From the NCBI RefSeq assembly GCF_023206395.1, contig NZ_CP066149.1:2666001-2730000 (forward strand): a DNA stretch of 64,000 nt, read 5' to 3'. This document shows, in pieces, positions 47,910-56,312 of this stretch. The translations under genes and the position numbers were made by a program. This DNA comes from Vibrio sp. ED004 (GTDB taxonomy: Bacteria > Pseudomonadota > Gammaproteobacteria > Enterobacterales > Vibrionaceae). The stretch's first letter is position 1; every line of letters begins with the position of its first letter. Under the pieces are notes generated by a model. It was not told the DNA's origin. It saw only the letters and a program-made list of their open reading frames with translations, and did no database searches.

Positions 47910-48680
47910 CTAAATGTTTTCTTCGGAAGGGAAAATTGTTTGTGCAAGGTGATGATTAAGGCGCCTTGCTGCCGAAGTTAAATTATTTGAGCCTTCAATA
48001 AATGGCTCGACTTCTATTTTACCTTTCACCGCGACATGAAAAAAGGGCTTCGTCGCAGGAACTTGATACCATTTTTTCTCTTTCGTTAAGAATGTCGGAG
48101 AAACTGTAATATGAATCACGCGTAAATCGGTTTGTGTTCGAGTCGCGATTTGTGCCGCCCCACGCTGTAAGGATGGTTCAATTCCTGGCGTTGTGCGAGT
48201 TCCTTCGGGAAAAATCAGCAGGACATTGCCACGTGAGAAGCGTTCTTCACAGCGATCTAAAAGATCGTCAGGGGCTTGGTTGGGTATATAACCTGCTGCT
48301 TTAACAATCCTTTTCATAAAAGGGTTTTCCCAAATAGCGGCCTTAACGAGACAATCGCATTGAGGAAGTTGAGAGGCGATCAATACATAGTCAATCAAGC
48401 TAGGGTGATTGGCGACGATGATGCAGTTACGATCTTCACGTAATAGATCCGCACCATCAATTCGGTAATCAATTGCACCGGTAAATTTCATGATCTGGCA
48501 AAAGGCGTTGAATGAGAAACGGATTAATCGCTGTGCTTTAAGCTCTCTTTTAATAGTATTGGGAGTCGTTAAAGCGATAGTCGGTAAGATTAAGAAGCTT
48601 AATATTAAGCCTCCGAGACCAAAGATGGTAAAGCAGAGCCCTGTCGCAAATACTCGCCAATATTGGTCGACTTTACTCAT
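47910..48680 (-). CDS. apeD: Lysophospholipid-type acyltransferase (ApeD-like)
   Basis: A 256-residue PlsC-family protein with an N-terminal helix (FGLGGLILSFLILPTIAL), the catalytic HxxxxD in VANHPSLIDYV, and FPEGTRTTPG. It probably acylates the aryl polyene or its lipid anchor. Its ATG abuts the stop of apeC (shared base), showing coupling. Confidence 0.9.
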   Translation of the reverse strand: MSKVDQYWRVFATGLCFTIFGLGGLILSFLILPTIALTTPNTIKRELKAQRLIRFSFNAFCQIMKFTGAIDYRIDGADLLREDRNCIIVANHPSLIDYVLIASQLPQCDCLVKAAIWENPFMKRIVKAAGYIPNQAPDDLLDRCEERFSRGNVLLIFPEGTRTTPGIEPSLQRGAAQIATRTQTDLRVIHITVSPTFLTKEKKWYQVPATKPFFHVAVKGKIEVEPFIEGSNNLTSAARRLNHHLAQTIFPSEENI

Positions 48681-49441
48681 TATAGTGCCTCAGATCTTAC
48701 GTTGTTTACCCACGACCATTGTTGCTGCTTGCCCGCAATAGTCCAGTTTGGTGTCTTCTGAAGAATATTATGCAGTGCTTTCAGAGCTTGTGGTAAGTCA
48801 GCAAGTGAGTCCTCAGCGTTCAACATTTTGGCATCTGTTACTCTAGATATAGAGTACTCACAACCAGCAGTAAGCACTAAGCCCAACGCATAGTCGGCAT
48901 AGCTTTGAGTTTCGAACTCTTGATAGAGCTCTGGCAAAGGTTGGTCGAAATCGATAACTAATACACGATGTGATGGGTATTGGTGAAGGTAAAGATAGGC
49001 TTCAATCAGAGCGTTATGGAAAGTATCTTGCCCAGCTGCAATAGAGGTCAATGGAATCGGCGCTTTTGCGGCAATGGTGGTTAGCCCGGCTGCGGTATTG
49101 TGTACCGACTGTGAGAACGCCATTGGTGAGGCATCGTCACCTTCTAATATCGACTGAATCAATGTGGCGGTTCGGTGTAATTCACCGTGTCGGCTGGCAA
49201 AAACCAGATAATCAATCGAGGTGTCTTTTAATAGCGTTAATGCGGTTTGGACGGCAAGCTTACTTTGCAAGCTCATTCGACGGCGCATCATAGGCGGGAT
49301 CGCTTTGAATTCAGTTGAGCCATCTTGTGGCCAATCTAAATGAGTGCTCCACGCTTGCCATTCGGCATCGGAATTGAGACCGGCAGAATTTGCAGACCAT
49401 TTCTCAATATTAAACGACATTAATTGGGACTGATTTGACAT
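48680..49441 (-). CDS. apeC: Chain-length factor-like ketosynthase (ApeC-like)
   Basis: A 253-residue protein resembling only the N-terminal part of a ketosynthase. The segment MAFSQSVHNTAAGLTTI stands where the active Cys should be, so it lacks condensing activity. In studied systems ApeC is the partner of ApeO. First gene of the leftward operon; a 72-base region separates it from the divergent lipoprotein gene. Confidence 0.88.
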   Translation of the reverse strand: MSNQSQLMSFNIEKWSANSAGLNSDAEWQAWSTHLDWPQDGSTEFKAIPPMMRRRMSLQSKLAVQTALTLLKDTSIDYLVFASRHGELHRTATLIQSILEGDDASPMAFSQSVHNTAAGLTTIAAKAPIPLTSIAAGQDTFHNALIEAYLYLHQYPSHRVLVIDFDQPLPELYQEFETQSYADYALGLVLTAGCEYSISRVTDAKMLNAEDSLADLPQALKALHNILQKTPNWTIAGKQQQWSWVNNVRSEAL

Positions 49442-49513
49442 AGAGTATTGATTTGCTTTGGGTCTAACTAAATACTATGCGTGCTTATAAATAAACACAG
49501 ATAAGGAATTTAA
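49442..49513. promoter_or_regulatory. Divergent promoter region of the aryl polyene cluster
   Basis: Only 72 AT-rich bases separate the two arms, so both promoters must overlap here or reach into the coding ends. No clear -35/-10 pair or operator could be named. Confidence 0.5.
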
Positions 49514-49903
49514 ATGAAATTACTAAAAATAGCCGTTTCAATGTTATTCATATTCGTTCTTGCAGGGTGTGGACGTGTCCAACCTGTAATGAATATTGAG
49601 GATACTCCAGTTGCACTTAATCTTCAAAGTAAACAGGTGAAATCAGCTATTTATGAGTCGGCTGAGAATCGAGGCTGGTTGGTTTCAGAAATAAAGCCTG
49701 GATTGATCCGTGCAGAACTGTATGTTCGCTCACACCATGCTGTGGTTGAAATTCCTTATAGCGACAAGTTTTACTCTATTCTTTACGTTGAATCAGAGAA
49801 TTTGAAGTATGACGATGGTGAAATACACCGTAATTACAACCGCTGGGTTAATAACTTAAACGTTGATATTAAACGTAAGCTTGCACAAATGGCTGCAGAG
49901 TAA
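49514..49903 (+). CDS. Small lipoprotein of the aryl polyene cluster (ApeA-like)
   Basis: A 129-residue protein with signal peptide and lipobox LAGC (Cys 19). The body has an alpha/beta look (IYESAENRGWLVSEIKPG, then AELYVRSHHAVVEIPY). Small lipoproteins of this type head the short arm of APE clusters; the function is unknown. ATG 49514 has AAGGAA a few bases upstream. Confidence 0.8.
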   Translation: MKLLKIAVSMLFIFVLAGCGRVQPVMNIEDTPVALNLQSKQVKSAIYESAENRGWLVSEIKPGLIRAELYVRSHHAVVEIPYSDKFYSILYVESENLKYDDGEIHRNYNRWVNNLNVDIKRKLAQMAAE

Positions 49904-49932
49904 CCCTCTATTATTTTAAAGTTAGGTTTTTC

Positions 49933-51006
49933 GTGTCGGAATATAAATTAGATCCATTCAATGCATTAGAAGCAAAAACAGAAGCTCAAAAATTGTCTTT
50001 CGCTCCTATTGTTTTTCATACTGCTCGTACACTTCGTGATTTAGGTATTTTAAAAGCCTTAGATGATGCGGGTTGTGATGGTTTACCAGCAGAGACGCTT
50101 TCTGAATTAACCGGAGTATCCGAGTACGGTGTAAAAGTTCTGCTCGATATGGCGTTGAGTGCTCATATTGTGACTTGGGAAAAGCCTAACTACAAAATGG
50201 CTAACCTTGGCTTCTACCTTCTGCACGATGGTATGACGAACGCAAACATGGATTTCACTGCCGATGTTTGTTACGCCGCGATGATGCACCTTACCGAAGC
50301 GATTGAAGAAGGCACACCTGCGGGTTTAAAAGAGCTGGGTGACTGGGAAACCATTTATCAGGGCTTATCTCAATTGCCAGAAAAAGCAAAAGAGAGCTGG
50401 TTCAAGTTTGATCACTTCTATTCCGATCGTTCATTCCCTGTGTTGCTCGAGAAAGTCTTTAGCAAGAAACCTAAATCGCTGGTGGATATTGGCGGTAACA
50501 CCGGTAAATGGGCAATGCAGTGTTGTAACCACGATGCAGACGTTGAAGTCACCATTGTCGATCTTCCGCAGCAGTTAGAAATGGCAATGACAAACGCTAA
50601 GCAACATGGTCATCAAGATAGAGTGACGCCATTCCCTGCCAATATGCTCGACAAACAGCAAACGTTGCCGACAGGCGCGGATGTGTGGTGGATGAGCCAA
50701 TTCCTTGATTGCTTCTCGCCAATGGAGATTCTGAGCATATTAAAGCGTGTTCGCTCTCATATGTCAGAAGAAGCGACGGTCTATATCCTTGAACTGTTCT
50801 GGGATGCACAGAAATACGATGCGGCTTCTCATAGCTTAAACGCGACTTCGCTGTACTTTACGTGCTTGGCCAATGGCAACAGCCGTTTTTACCGCAGTGA
50901 AGACTTCTTAGAGATCGTTGAAGAAGCTGGCTTTGAAGTAGTGACACGTACCGACGATATCGGTCTTGGTCATACACTGCTTGAATTGAAAGCTGGCGCG
51001 CAATAA
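49933..51006 (+). CDS. SAM-dependent methyltransferase (ApeB-like)
   Basis: A 357-residue methyltransferase of the O-methyltransferase family 2 kind. The N-terminal winged-helix dimerisation domain includes LSELTGVSEYGVKVLLDMA. The SAM motif VDIGGNTGKWAM lies near 188, followed by TIVDLPQQLEMA and FLDCFSPMEIL. It starts at GTG. Probably methylates the aryl head; in E. coli and V. fischeri APEs the head group carries a ring methyl, so C-methylation is possible. Confidence 0.88.
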   Translation: MSEYKLDPFNALEAKTEAQKLSFAPIVFHTARTLRDLGILKALDDAGCDGLPAETLSELTGVSEYGVKVLLDMALSAHIVTWEKPNYKMANLGFYLLHDGMTNANMDFTADVCYAAMMHLTEAIEEGTPAGLKELGDWETIYQGLSQLPEKAKESWFKFDHFYSDRSFPVLLEKVFSKKPKSLVDIGGNTGKWAMQCCNHDADVEVTIVDLPQQLEMAMTNAKQHGHQDRVTPFPANMLDKQQTLPTGADVWWMSQFLDCFSPMEILSILKRVRSHMSEEATVYILELFWDAQKYDAASHSLNATSLYFTCLANGNSRFYRSEDFLEIVEEAGFEVVTRTDDIGLGHTLLELKAGAQ

Positions 51007-51031
51007 AAAATAACAAACATGGCTTAAATTA

Positions 51032-52273
51032 ATGAAAAAACTGTCAACTCAAGTTGTGATCATCGGAGCTGGACCATCAGGGTCTATTGCCGCGTCTTTG
51101 CTTCATAAAAAAGGCATCGATGTTCGAGTGATTGAAAAGAGCGTATTCCCGCGTTTTTCTATTGGTGAAAGCCTATTACCCGCTTGCATGGAAGTGATTG
51201 AACAGGCTGGGATGACTGACGCAGTAATCAACGCCAACTTCCAATACAAAGATGGCGCAGCCTTTCGTAAGAATGGCGTTTATACCGCGTTTGATTTTGA
51301 AGATAAGTTCTCTGCTGGGCCGGGAACTACCTTTCAGGTTCAGCGCGGCGCCTTTGATAAGGTGTTAGCAGACACTGCTGAGGCGCAAGGTGTCGCTATT
51401 GATTACCAACATGAGTTGATGGGCATTAACTTCACCGGCAACAGCACGATTTTAGAGGTTCAAGTAGTTGATGGAGAACGCTATCAGCTAGAAGCGCAGT
51501 ACGTTCTGGATGGCAGTGGCTTTGGTCGAGTACTACCAAAAATACTTGATTTGGAAGAGCCGTCATCGCTTCCTCCTCGCAAAGCCATTTTCACGCACAT
51601 CAACGATCATATTGCAGAAGTGGATACCGACCTTGAATATGACCGAAATAAAATTCTTATCTCTGTGCACCCAACCAACCCTGACGTTTGGTATTGGTTG
51701 ATCCCGTTTAGCAACGGAGTATCTTCATTTGGTGTGGTAGGGGAGCCTAAGTTCTTTGAATCCTACCCACAAGATAAGATTGCCGCGATTAAGCAATTGG
51801 CAATGGAAGAGCCGGGTTTGGCTGAAATACTGGCGAATGCAGAATACCCTAACCCTGCGGGTGAAATTGGTGGTTATTCAGCTAACGTGAAGCACCTTGC
51901 GACAGACAAATACGCATTGCTCGGTAACGCGGGTGAGTTCCTTGATCCTGTGTTCTCTTCGGGTGTCACGATTGCGATGAAGTCGGCACAGTTTGCGGTT
52001 GAGTGTGTGGAAAAGCAGCTTAACGGTGAGAAGGTTGATTGGGAGCGCGATTATGCGGATCCATTGATGGTTGGCGTAAACACCTTTAGAACGTATGTTG
52101 AAGGATGGTACTCAGGTACGTTGCAGGATGTGATTATCTATCAAGATCCAAACCCGAAGATTAAGCAAATGGTGTGCTCTATTTTGGCGGGCTACGCATG
52201 GGATCAAACCAATCCTTATGTGAAAGACTCAAAACGCCGATTGACGACATTGGCAGAGATCTGCCGAAGCTAG
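51032..52273 (+). CDS. Flavin-dependent oxidoreductase with halogenase-like motifs
   Basis: A 413-residue FAD enzyme of the tryptophan-halogenase-like group: FAD motif VVIIGAGPSGSIAA at 8-21, FPRFSIGESLLP at 39-50, and DGSGFGRVL near 160. Two motifs used to spot flavin halogenases are present: WxWxIP as WYWLIP (220-225) and FxxPxxSxG as FLDPVFSSG (303-311). A Lys at 73 lies near the usual active-site Lys. It could halogenate the aryl head, as in brominated xanthomonadins, or act as hydroxylase/reductase. Last gene of the rightward arm; terminator follows. Confidence 0.82.
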   Translation: MKKLSTQVVIIGAGPSGSIAASLLHKKGIDVRVIEKSVFPRFSIGESLLPACMEVIEQAGMTDAVINANFQYKDGAAFRKNGVYTAFDFEDKFSAGPGTTFQVQRGAFDKVLADTAEAQGVAIDYQHELMGINFTGNSTILEVQVVDGERYQLEAQYVLDGSGFGRVLPKILDLEEPSSLPPRKAIFTHINDHIAEVDTDLEYDRNKILISVHPTNPDVWYWLIPFSNGVSSFGVVGEPKFFESYPQDKIAAIKQLAMEEPGLAEILANAEYPNPAGEIGGYSANVKHLATDKYALLGNAGEFLDPVFSSGVTIAMKSAQFAVECVEKQLNGEKVDWERDYADPLMVGVNTFRTYVEGWYSGTLQDVIIYQDPNPKIKQMVCSILAGYAWDQTNPYVKDSKRRLTTLAEICRS

Positions 52274-52331
52274 GTGGTCGATTTAGCGTATGGACAACAT
52301 GCTAAAGCGCTAAGTTAACTAATCTAAAAAT

Positions 52332-52360
52332 AAAAACAGCCGCAAATGCGGCTGTTTTTG
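52332..52360 (+). terminator. Terminator of the rightward aryl polyene arm
   Basis: Stem AAAACAGCCGCA / TGCGGCTGTTTT with T5. A-rich on the other side too. Confidence 0.9.
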
Positions 52361-52399
52361 TATCTGACAATATGGGAAGTCAATTCAATCGAGCGAAGG

Positions 52400-52906
52400 T
52401 TACTTCAAGTCAATACTGTTCAATCGTCCCATAAAAACGAGCAGATCAATCACATCTTTGTGAGCATCAAGCAGTGCGCGTTTGGTCTGGCTATACGCGG
52501 CAAGTCGACCGTGCTTTCTGATCGAACATACCTTAGTTTTGTATTTGTAATCACCATTCTCAGAGAACACACGCCATTTGGCGATATAACACTCATCACG
52601 GTGTTCGGGGTCACTCTGCGTTGGGTTTGGTTTGAATACGATTTTAGGCTCTAAACTATGAGGCAGGCGCGTCATTAAGTAGGGCTCTTTGAGGACTTTA
52701 GGCCAAAATTTACCCCAAAGCTCTCTGCCCAGCTCATCTCTTAACTTAATGGTTTTCTTCAGTGCTTTGTCTTCACCCATACGAACAAAGCCGACAGACC
52801 TGTGTAGTACTGTGTCTTCGGGTGTATGAATGTGGATCTTAAAAGCGGTTTTACCTTTCGAGATAAAGCGGTAACCGGTAGCACCAATTAGATTATTCTG
52901 GCTCAT
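52400..52906 (-). CDS. Orphan protein, faintly AP2-like
   Basis: A 168-residue basic protein without signal peptide or membrane helix. Motif-poor, with segments GYRFISKGKTAFKIHIHTP, then KLRDELGRELWGKFWPKVL, and a C-terminal KTKVCSIRKHGRLAAYSQTKRALLDAHK. The strand-strand-strand-helix order with a final helix of ARELHG type faintly recalls AP2 DNA-binding domains; this is weak. Similar proteins occur in vibrios under misleading names. Alone between the pigment cluster and flgT. Confidence 0.65.
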   Translation of the reverse strand: MSQNNLIGATGYRFISKGKTAFKIHIHTPEDTVLHRSVGFVRMGEDKALKKTIKLRDELGRELWGKFWPKVLKEPYLMTRLPHSLEPKIVFKPNPTQSDPEHRDECYIAKWRVFSENGDYKYKTKVCSIRKHGRLAAYSQTKRALLDAHKDVIDLLVFMGRLNSIDLK

Positions 52907-52983
52907 AGTTTGCTAAATGATGATTATGTTATTAATAAGGTTACGACAAATACGTTAAAACCGAAACTAATCATCATGAAAAA

Positions 52984-53018
52984 AATAAAGCCTTAACAAA
53001 AGTGCTAAGGCTTTATTA
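52984..53018 (-). terminator. Terminator of flgT
   Basis: Minus-strand stem AATAAAGCCTTA / TAAGGCTTTATT followed by TTTTT, 28 bases after the flgT stop. Confidence 0.9.
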
Positions 53019-53045
53019 GAAACTCTGAGACGAGCGTGTCGCTAA

Positions 53046-54179
53046 CTACATGATTTTCTGCATCACATCACCAATTTGAATGCTTCCCGCAAGGCTTGGC
53101 TGATCAATCGTCAGTTCTGCTTCGTTTTCGTAAACGCGAGAAACCGTTAGGGTGATATCACTTTGAGACACCTTGTTGCGTGGCAAACCGCGTTGGTCGA
53201 TAAACGAACCTGTGTGCCATAACTGAAGCTTGTCACCTTGCTGAACACCATGCATTCGGCCTAAATCGATGGTCACTGTATTGCCGTAGACCGCCGCAAC
53301 CTCTGGAAGAGTGATCTTACACGATACTTCTGATTCCAAGTCCAGCATGATATTACGACTGACGCGAAGCATCATGCTGCCGTAGGTAGATGCCCAGAAG
53401 CGCGCGCTGCGTGTATCGACTTCACTGGTTTTAGCAAATGGCCATTTAGCCACTTCACGATAGCTACGATTATAAACTTGGTGACCTGTTTTACCGTCGA
53501 ACACTTGCATCTCGAGTGCAAACTGACGGTTGATAACATCGTCTTTCAAAAGTTTAGATTCGATGGTCGCCGTTAAGTCGGTAATATCACCACCAATGAT
53601 GTACTGCGCACCTGTATCTTGAGCGATCATTTTGATCACTTCAGGTCGACGCTTATCGATGTCGTAATTGGTTGTGCCGACAGAAACAAAACTGCGAGAC
53701 TCTTGCGCAAGCTGCCTGTCAACCACATGGCTGAAATCATCGCCGATGTTATAGATTCTTCCCATCACGGCTTGTTGAGGCGAGGTCACATCAATATTGC
53801 CGACCAAAAATGTCTTCTTATATTGGCTCTCATGGCAAGCATTTGCCGAAGGGTAGATGTCGATCCTGGCGGTGATCATTAAATTGCCACCGCGTGTTCT
53901 CTCTTTATCAACCAAGATGTAGCGTACTTCGTGGTTGGTAAACTGGAACTCTTTCTTGCTCGAATCTAGATAGGGCGTGAGGTTGGAGATACTACCAATA
54001 TCAGCGCCTGAGAACTGAACAGCCTTGTAAACCGCGTCTTCCAGAGCGTGGACCCTTGCACTTTTTTCTGTCGATACGATCGCTGCTGTACCGGTAACTT
54101 CATACCAAGAGGCATGAGCACTGAAGCTTATGGTTATCAGTGAACTTATTGAAAATAAGTAATAAATTATTTTTTTCAT
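53046..54179 (-). CDS. flgT: FlgT, flagellar H-ring protein
   Basis: A 377-residue periplasmic protein with signal peptide (cut after AHA), the same length as V. alginolyticus FlgT. It makes the H ring around the LP ring of the sodium-driven polar motor and helps place MotX/MotY. The N-terminal domain (SWYEVTGTAAI, then ARVHALEDAVYKAVQFSGADI) and the C-terminal domain (GRMHGVQQGDKLQLWH) are recognisable. Divergent from flgOP as in other vibrios. Confidence 0.93.
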   Translation of the reverse strand: MKKIIYYLFSISSLITISFSAHASWYEVTGTAAIVSTEKSARVHALEDAVYKAVQFSGADIGSISNLTPYLDSSKKEFQFTNHEVRYILVDKERTRGGNLMITARIDIYPSANACHESQYKKTFLVGNIDVTSPQQAVMGRIYNIGDDFSHVVDRQLAQESRSFVSVGTTNYDIDKRRPEVIKMIAQDTGAQYIIGGDITDLTATIESKLLKDDVINRQFALEMQVFDGKTGHQVYNRSYREVAKWPFAKTSEVDTRSARFWASTYGSMMLRVSRNIMLDLESEVSCKITLPEVAAVYGNTVTIDLGRMHGVQQGDKLQLWHTGSFIDQRGLPRNKVSQSDITLTVSRVYENEAELTIDQPSLAGSIQIGDVMQKIM

Positions 54180-54194
54180 CTATTCGTTACCAGT

Positions 54195-54211
54195 TGGGTA
54201 TAAATATTGCT
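54195..54211 (+). promoter_or_regulatory. Possible sigma-54 promoter of flgOP
   Basis: GG at 54197-54198, ten bases, GC at 54209-54210 (TTGGGTATAAATATTGCTT): correct -24/-12 spacing and a good TTGC, but the -24 box is TGGG rather than TGGC. About 160 bases before the flgO ATG. Confidence 0.4.
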
Positions 54212-54371
54212 TAACAAATAACTATAAGCTTGAAGCTGACTTAAGTGCGTTTTTCTTAATCTGAACCATTAATGAAAAGCAAAGACTGTTCCAACATTGT
54301 AATCCATTGAAAAGAATAATGGTGAGAACATATTGGAACAGGTAGCACTAAAACTATCTGGAGATAAGAGA

Positions 54372-55007
54372 ATGAAAAAATGGCTCGTAGTAGTGAGTGT
54401 CATGTTATTGACCTCATGCGCTTATTCGCCAATCTATAACGGCAAGTCTGAGTATTCAGGTAGTCAGTTTATGTTGATGGACAGCCCTCGTCATACCATG
54501 GATTTTTTCGTTGAAAGCATGACCGAAGATTTGATCGTGTCGAATACGAGTATTTCTGCAAGAACGCCGATTGCGATTACCTCGTTTGTTGACCTGCAAC
54601 ACATGGACACAACAAACTGGCTCGGTAACTCAGTATCAGAAGGTTTCATTCATCAGTTTCAGCGTCGCGGCTTCAAGGTTGTTGATTTTAAAACGACGGG
54701 TTCTATCCAAGTGACTCACCAAGGTGATTTTGCGTTAAGCCGTGATTGGAAAGACTTAGCTCAAGAGCAAGACGTTCAATACGTGCTGACAGGTACTATG
54801 CTTCGCCAAGAAGGCGGTGTTCTAGTGAATGCTCGTGTGGTTGGAATGCAAACACGTATCGTGGTGGCTTCTGCACAAGGCTTCTTGCCTGCTGACCGTA
54901 TTGGTCGTGACCTCGATACTCTGAACAGTATTCGAACTCAAGATGGTGTGATCATTCGTTCTGACCCAACGATCAGCCAGCCTTATACTGTTATTCTTCG
55001 CCCTTAG
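54372..55007 (+). CDS. flgO: FlgO, flagellar outer membrane lipoprotein
   Basis: A 211-residue lipoprotein: the signal peptide ends in the lipobox LTSC (Cys 16). The body has the FlgO pattern (VSNTSISARTPIAITSFVDL, GFIHQFQRRGFKVVDFK, QDVQYVLTGTML). FlgO is needed for stability and motility of the sheathed vibrio flagellum. ATG 54372 with GGAGATAAGAG upstream is chosen over an in-frame ATG at 54333. FlgP follows after nine bases. Confidence 0.92.
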   Translation: MKKWLVVVSVMLLTSCAYSPIYNGKSEYSGSQFMLMDSPRHTMDFFVESMTEDLIVSNTSISARTPIAITSFVDLQHMDTTNWLGNSVSEGFIHQFQRRGFKVVDFKTTGSIQVTHQGDFALSRDWKDLAQEQDVQYVLTGTMLRQEGGVLVNARVVGMQTRIVVASAQGFLPADRIGRDLDTLNSIRTQDGVIIRSDPTISQPYTVILRP

Positions 55008-55016
55008 GAGTTCGAG

Positions 55017-55448
55017 ATGAAGAAGTTAATGTTTGTTGTTGCCGCTTTATTGCTTGTTGGCTGTCAGCCATTGCAGAGCATGAGACCTGATGATTTCTTA
55101 GTGGCTGTTGGCTACGCGAGTATCAGTGAACAGAAAGGTCGTAACGACGAAGAGAGACGCATCCGTGCGATGAGAGCCTCTAAGATCGATGCTTATCGTG
55201 AGTTGGCTGAACAGGTTTATGGTATGCGAGTAAGCGGCCGTGCTGAACTTGAAGATCAGCGCCTTGGTACCGAACGTACCTCAGGTGCGGTTGATGGCGT
55301 TATCCGTGGTGCAGAAGTGGTGCGTAGTTACCCAGTAGGTGATAGCTACGTGACCGAGCTTCAGTTGGATATTCGCAAGATGGATCAGCTCCGTAACTAC
55401 GGTGAAGTTCAGGCAGTACCTGAGAAGAGACAACAAACGCTGTTCTAG
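55017..55448 (+). CDS. flgP: FlgP, flagellar outer membrane lipoprotein
   Basis: A 143-residue lipoprotein with lipobox LVGC (Cys 16) and the LPP20-type domain: a VGYASISEQKGRN stretch, then RIRAMRASKIDAYRELAEQVYGM and GVIRGAEVVRSYPVGDSYVTEL. FlgP is required for motility and colonisation in V. cholerae. AGGAG lies just upstream of the start. Second gene of flgOP; terminator and then a group II intron follow. Confidence 0.93.
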   Translation: MKKLMFVVAALLLVGCQPLQSMRPDDFLVAVGYASISEQKGRNDEERRIRAMRASKIDAYRELAEQVYGMRVSGRAELEDQRLGTERTSGAVDGVIRGAEVVRSYPVGDSYVTELQLDIRKMDQLRNYGEVQAVPEKRQQTLF

Positions 55449-55536
55449 TTTCGGTGTTTGAATCGAATATTCAGTGATATTGGCTGCCACTCGCTTTCCA
55501 GATGGCGTATCGGCAACCAATAACTAATGTGAGTGT

Positions 55537-55572
55537 AAAAGCGGCAAGTATGAAAATACTTGCCGCTTTTTT
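55537..55572 (+). terminator. Terminator of flgOP
   Basis: Strong 15-bp stem AAAAGCGGCAAGTAT / ATACTTGCCGCTTTT with loop GAAA and T6. A group II intron begins immediately after it. Confidence 0.92.
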
Positions 55573-56087
55573 GTTTGCCCAGCGAAGCTGGCAAACCCGT
55601 TAGGTTGAAAGAAACCTGAATCACCCCGACTGAGGGGAAGATAATCCGAATCGCAAGGGCGTTGCTGGCTAACGGCAGGGTCTGAAGGAAGCGATAGGAA
55701 GTTAACAGTACACAACGCAAGTAAACCTGCTTCGGCAGTATAGGTGGGTAAGCGTCCGAAATAGCGCGAAGCCCTATACTCAGTCAGACCTATGCTGTGC
55801 TTGAGGTGGCATTGTTAACAGGGAGCCAGTGCAGTAACTGGGGAAGCCTGACACCACATCCAAAGTCTGGAAGCACAAACTCGAAGCGAAAGCTAAGAGC
55901 TGTGTTGGTGCGAGGTGGCAGATGAATCCGTAGTAGTGAGTAAGGCTAAGCCCGAGAAGCCCAGTAATGGTGTGGAGGAGAAAACTTAGCTGACCATCAG
56001 CATCAAGTCTGATGGAGCACTGAAATGCCAAAAGCACTCAGTGCTGCGAAGGGAGGAAGTACACTTTAAGTCTGTGATGAACAGATG

Positions 56088-56101
56088 TTTTTTTTTTTTT
56101 T
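56088..56101 (+). repeat. T14 homopolymer in the intron
   Basis: Fourteen T in a row, in the non-coding intron part before the reverse transcriptase gene. Unusual for an intron in which most positions are under structural constraint. Confidence 0.9.
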
Positions 56102-56312
56102 CAGTGATACCCAAACCGAATCGCTATCGGGGTATTCCTAGTTTGGTTGATTGTGGAAGCAAGATACTGAGCTAAGAAACCGTATAGGGAGTAACTCTGA
56201 CACACTTCAGTAAATTGCCATTGAGCTAGAAGGCTGAATAGCAGAGAGAAATAACACCCACACTGGACATGAAACACTTGTCCCCACACAGCACACAACC
56301 CAAGGAGAGAAA

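Noticed and set aside
55281..56298. Several minus-strand frames over the first part of the group II intron
   Set aside because: The region is ribozyme RNA; the frames lack starts with ribosome sites and recognisable domains.
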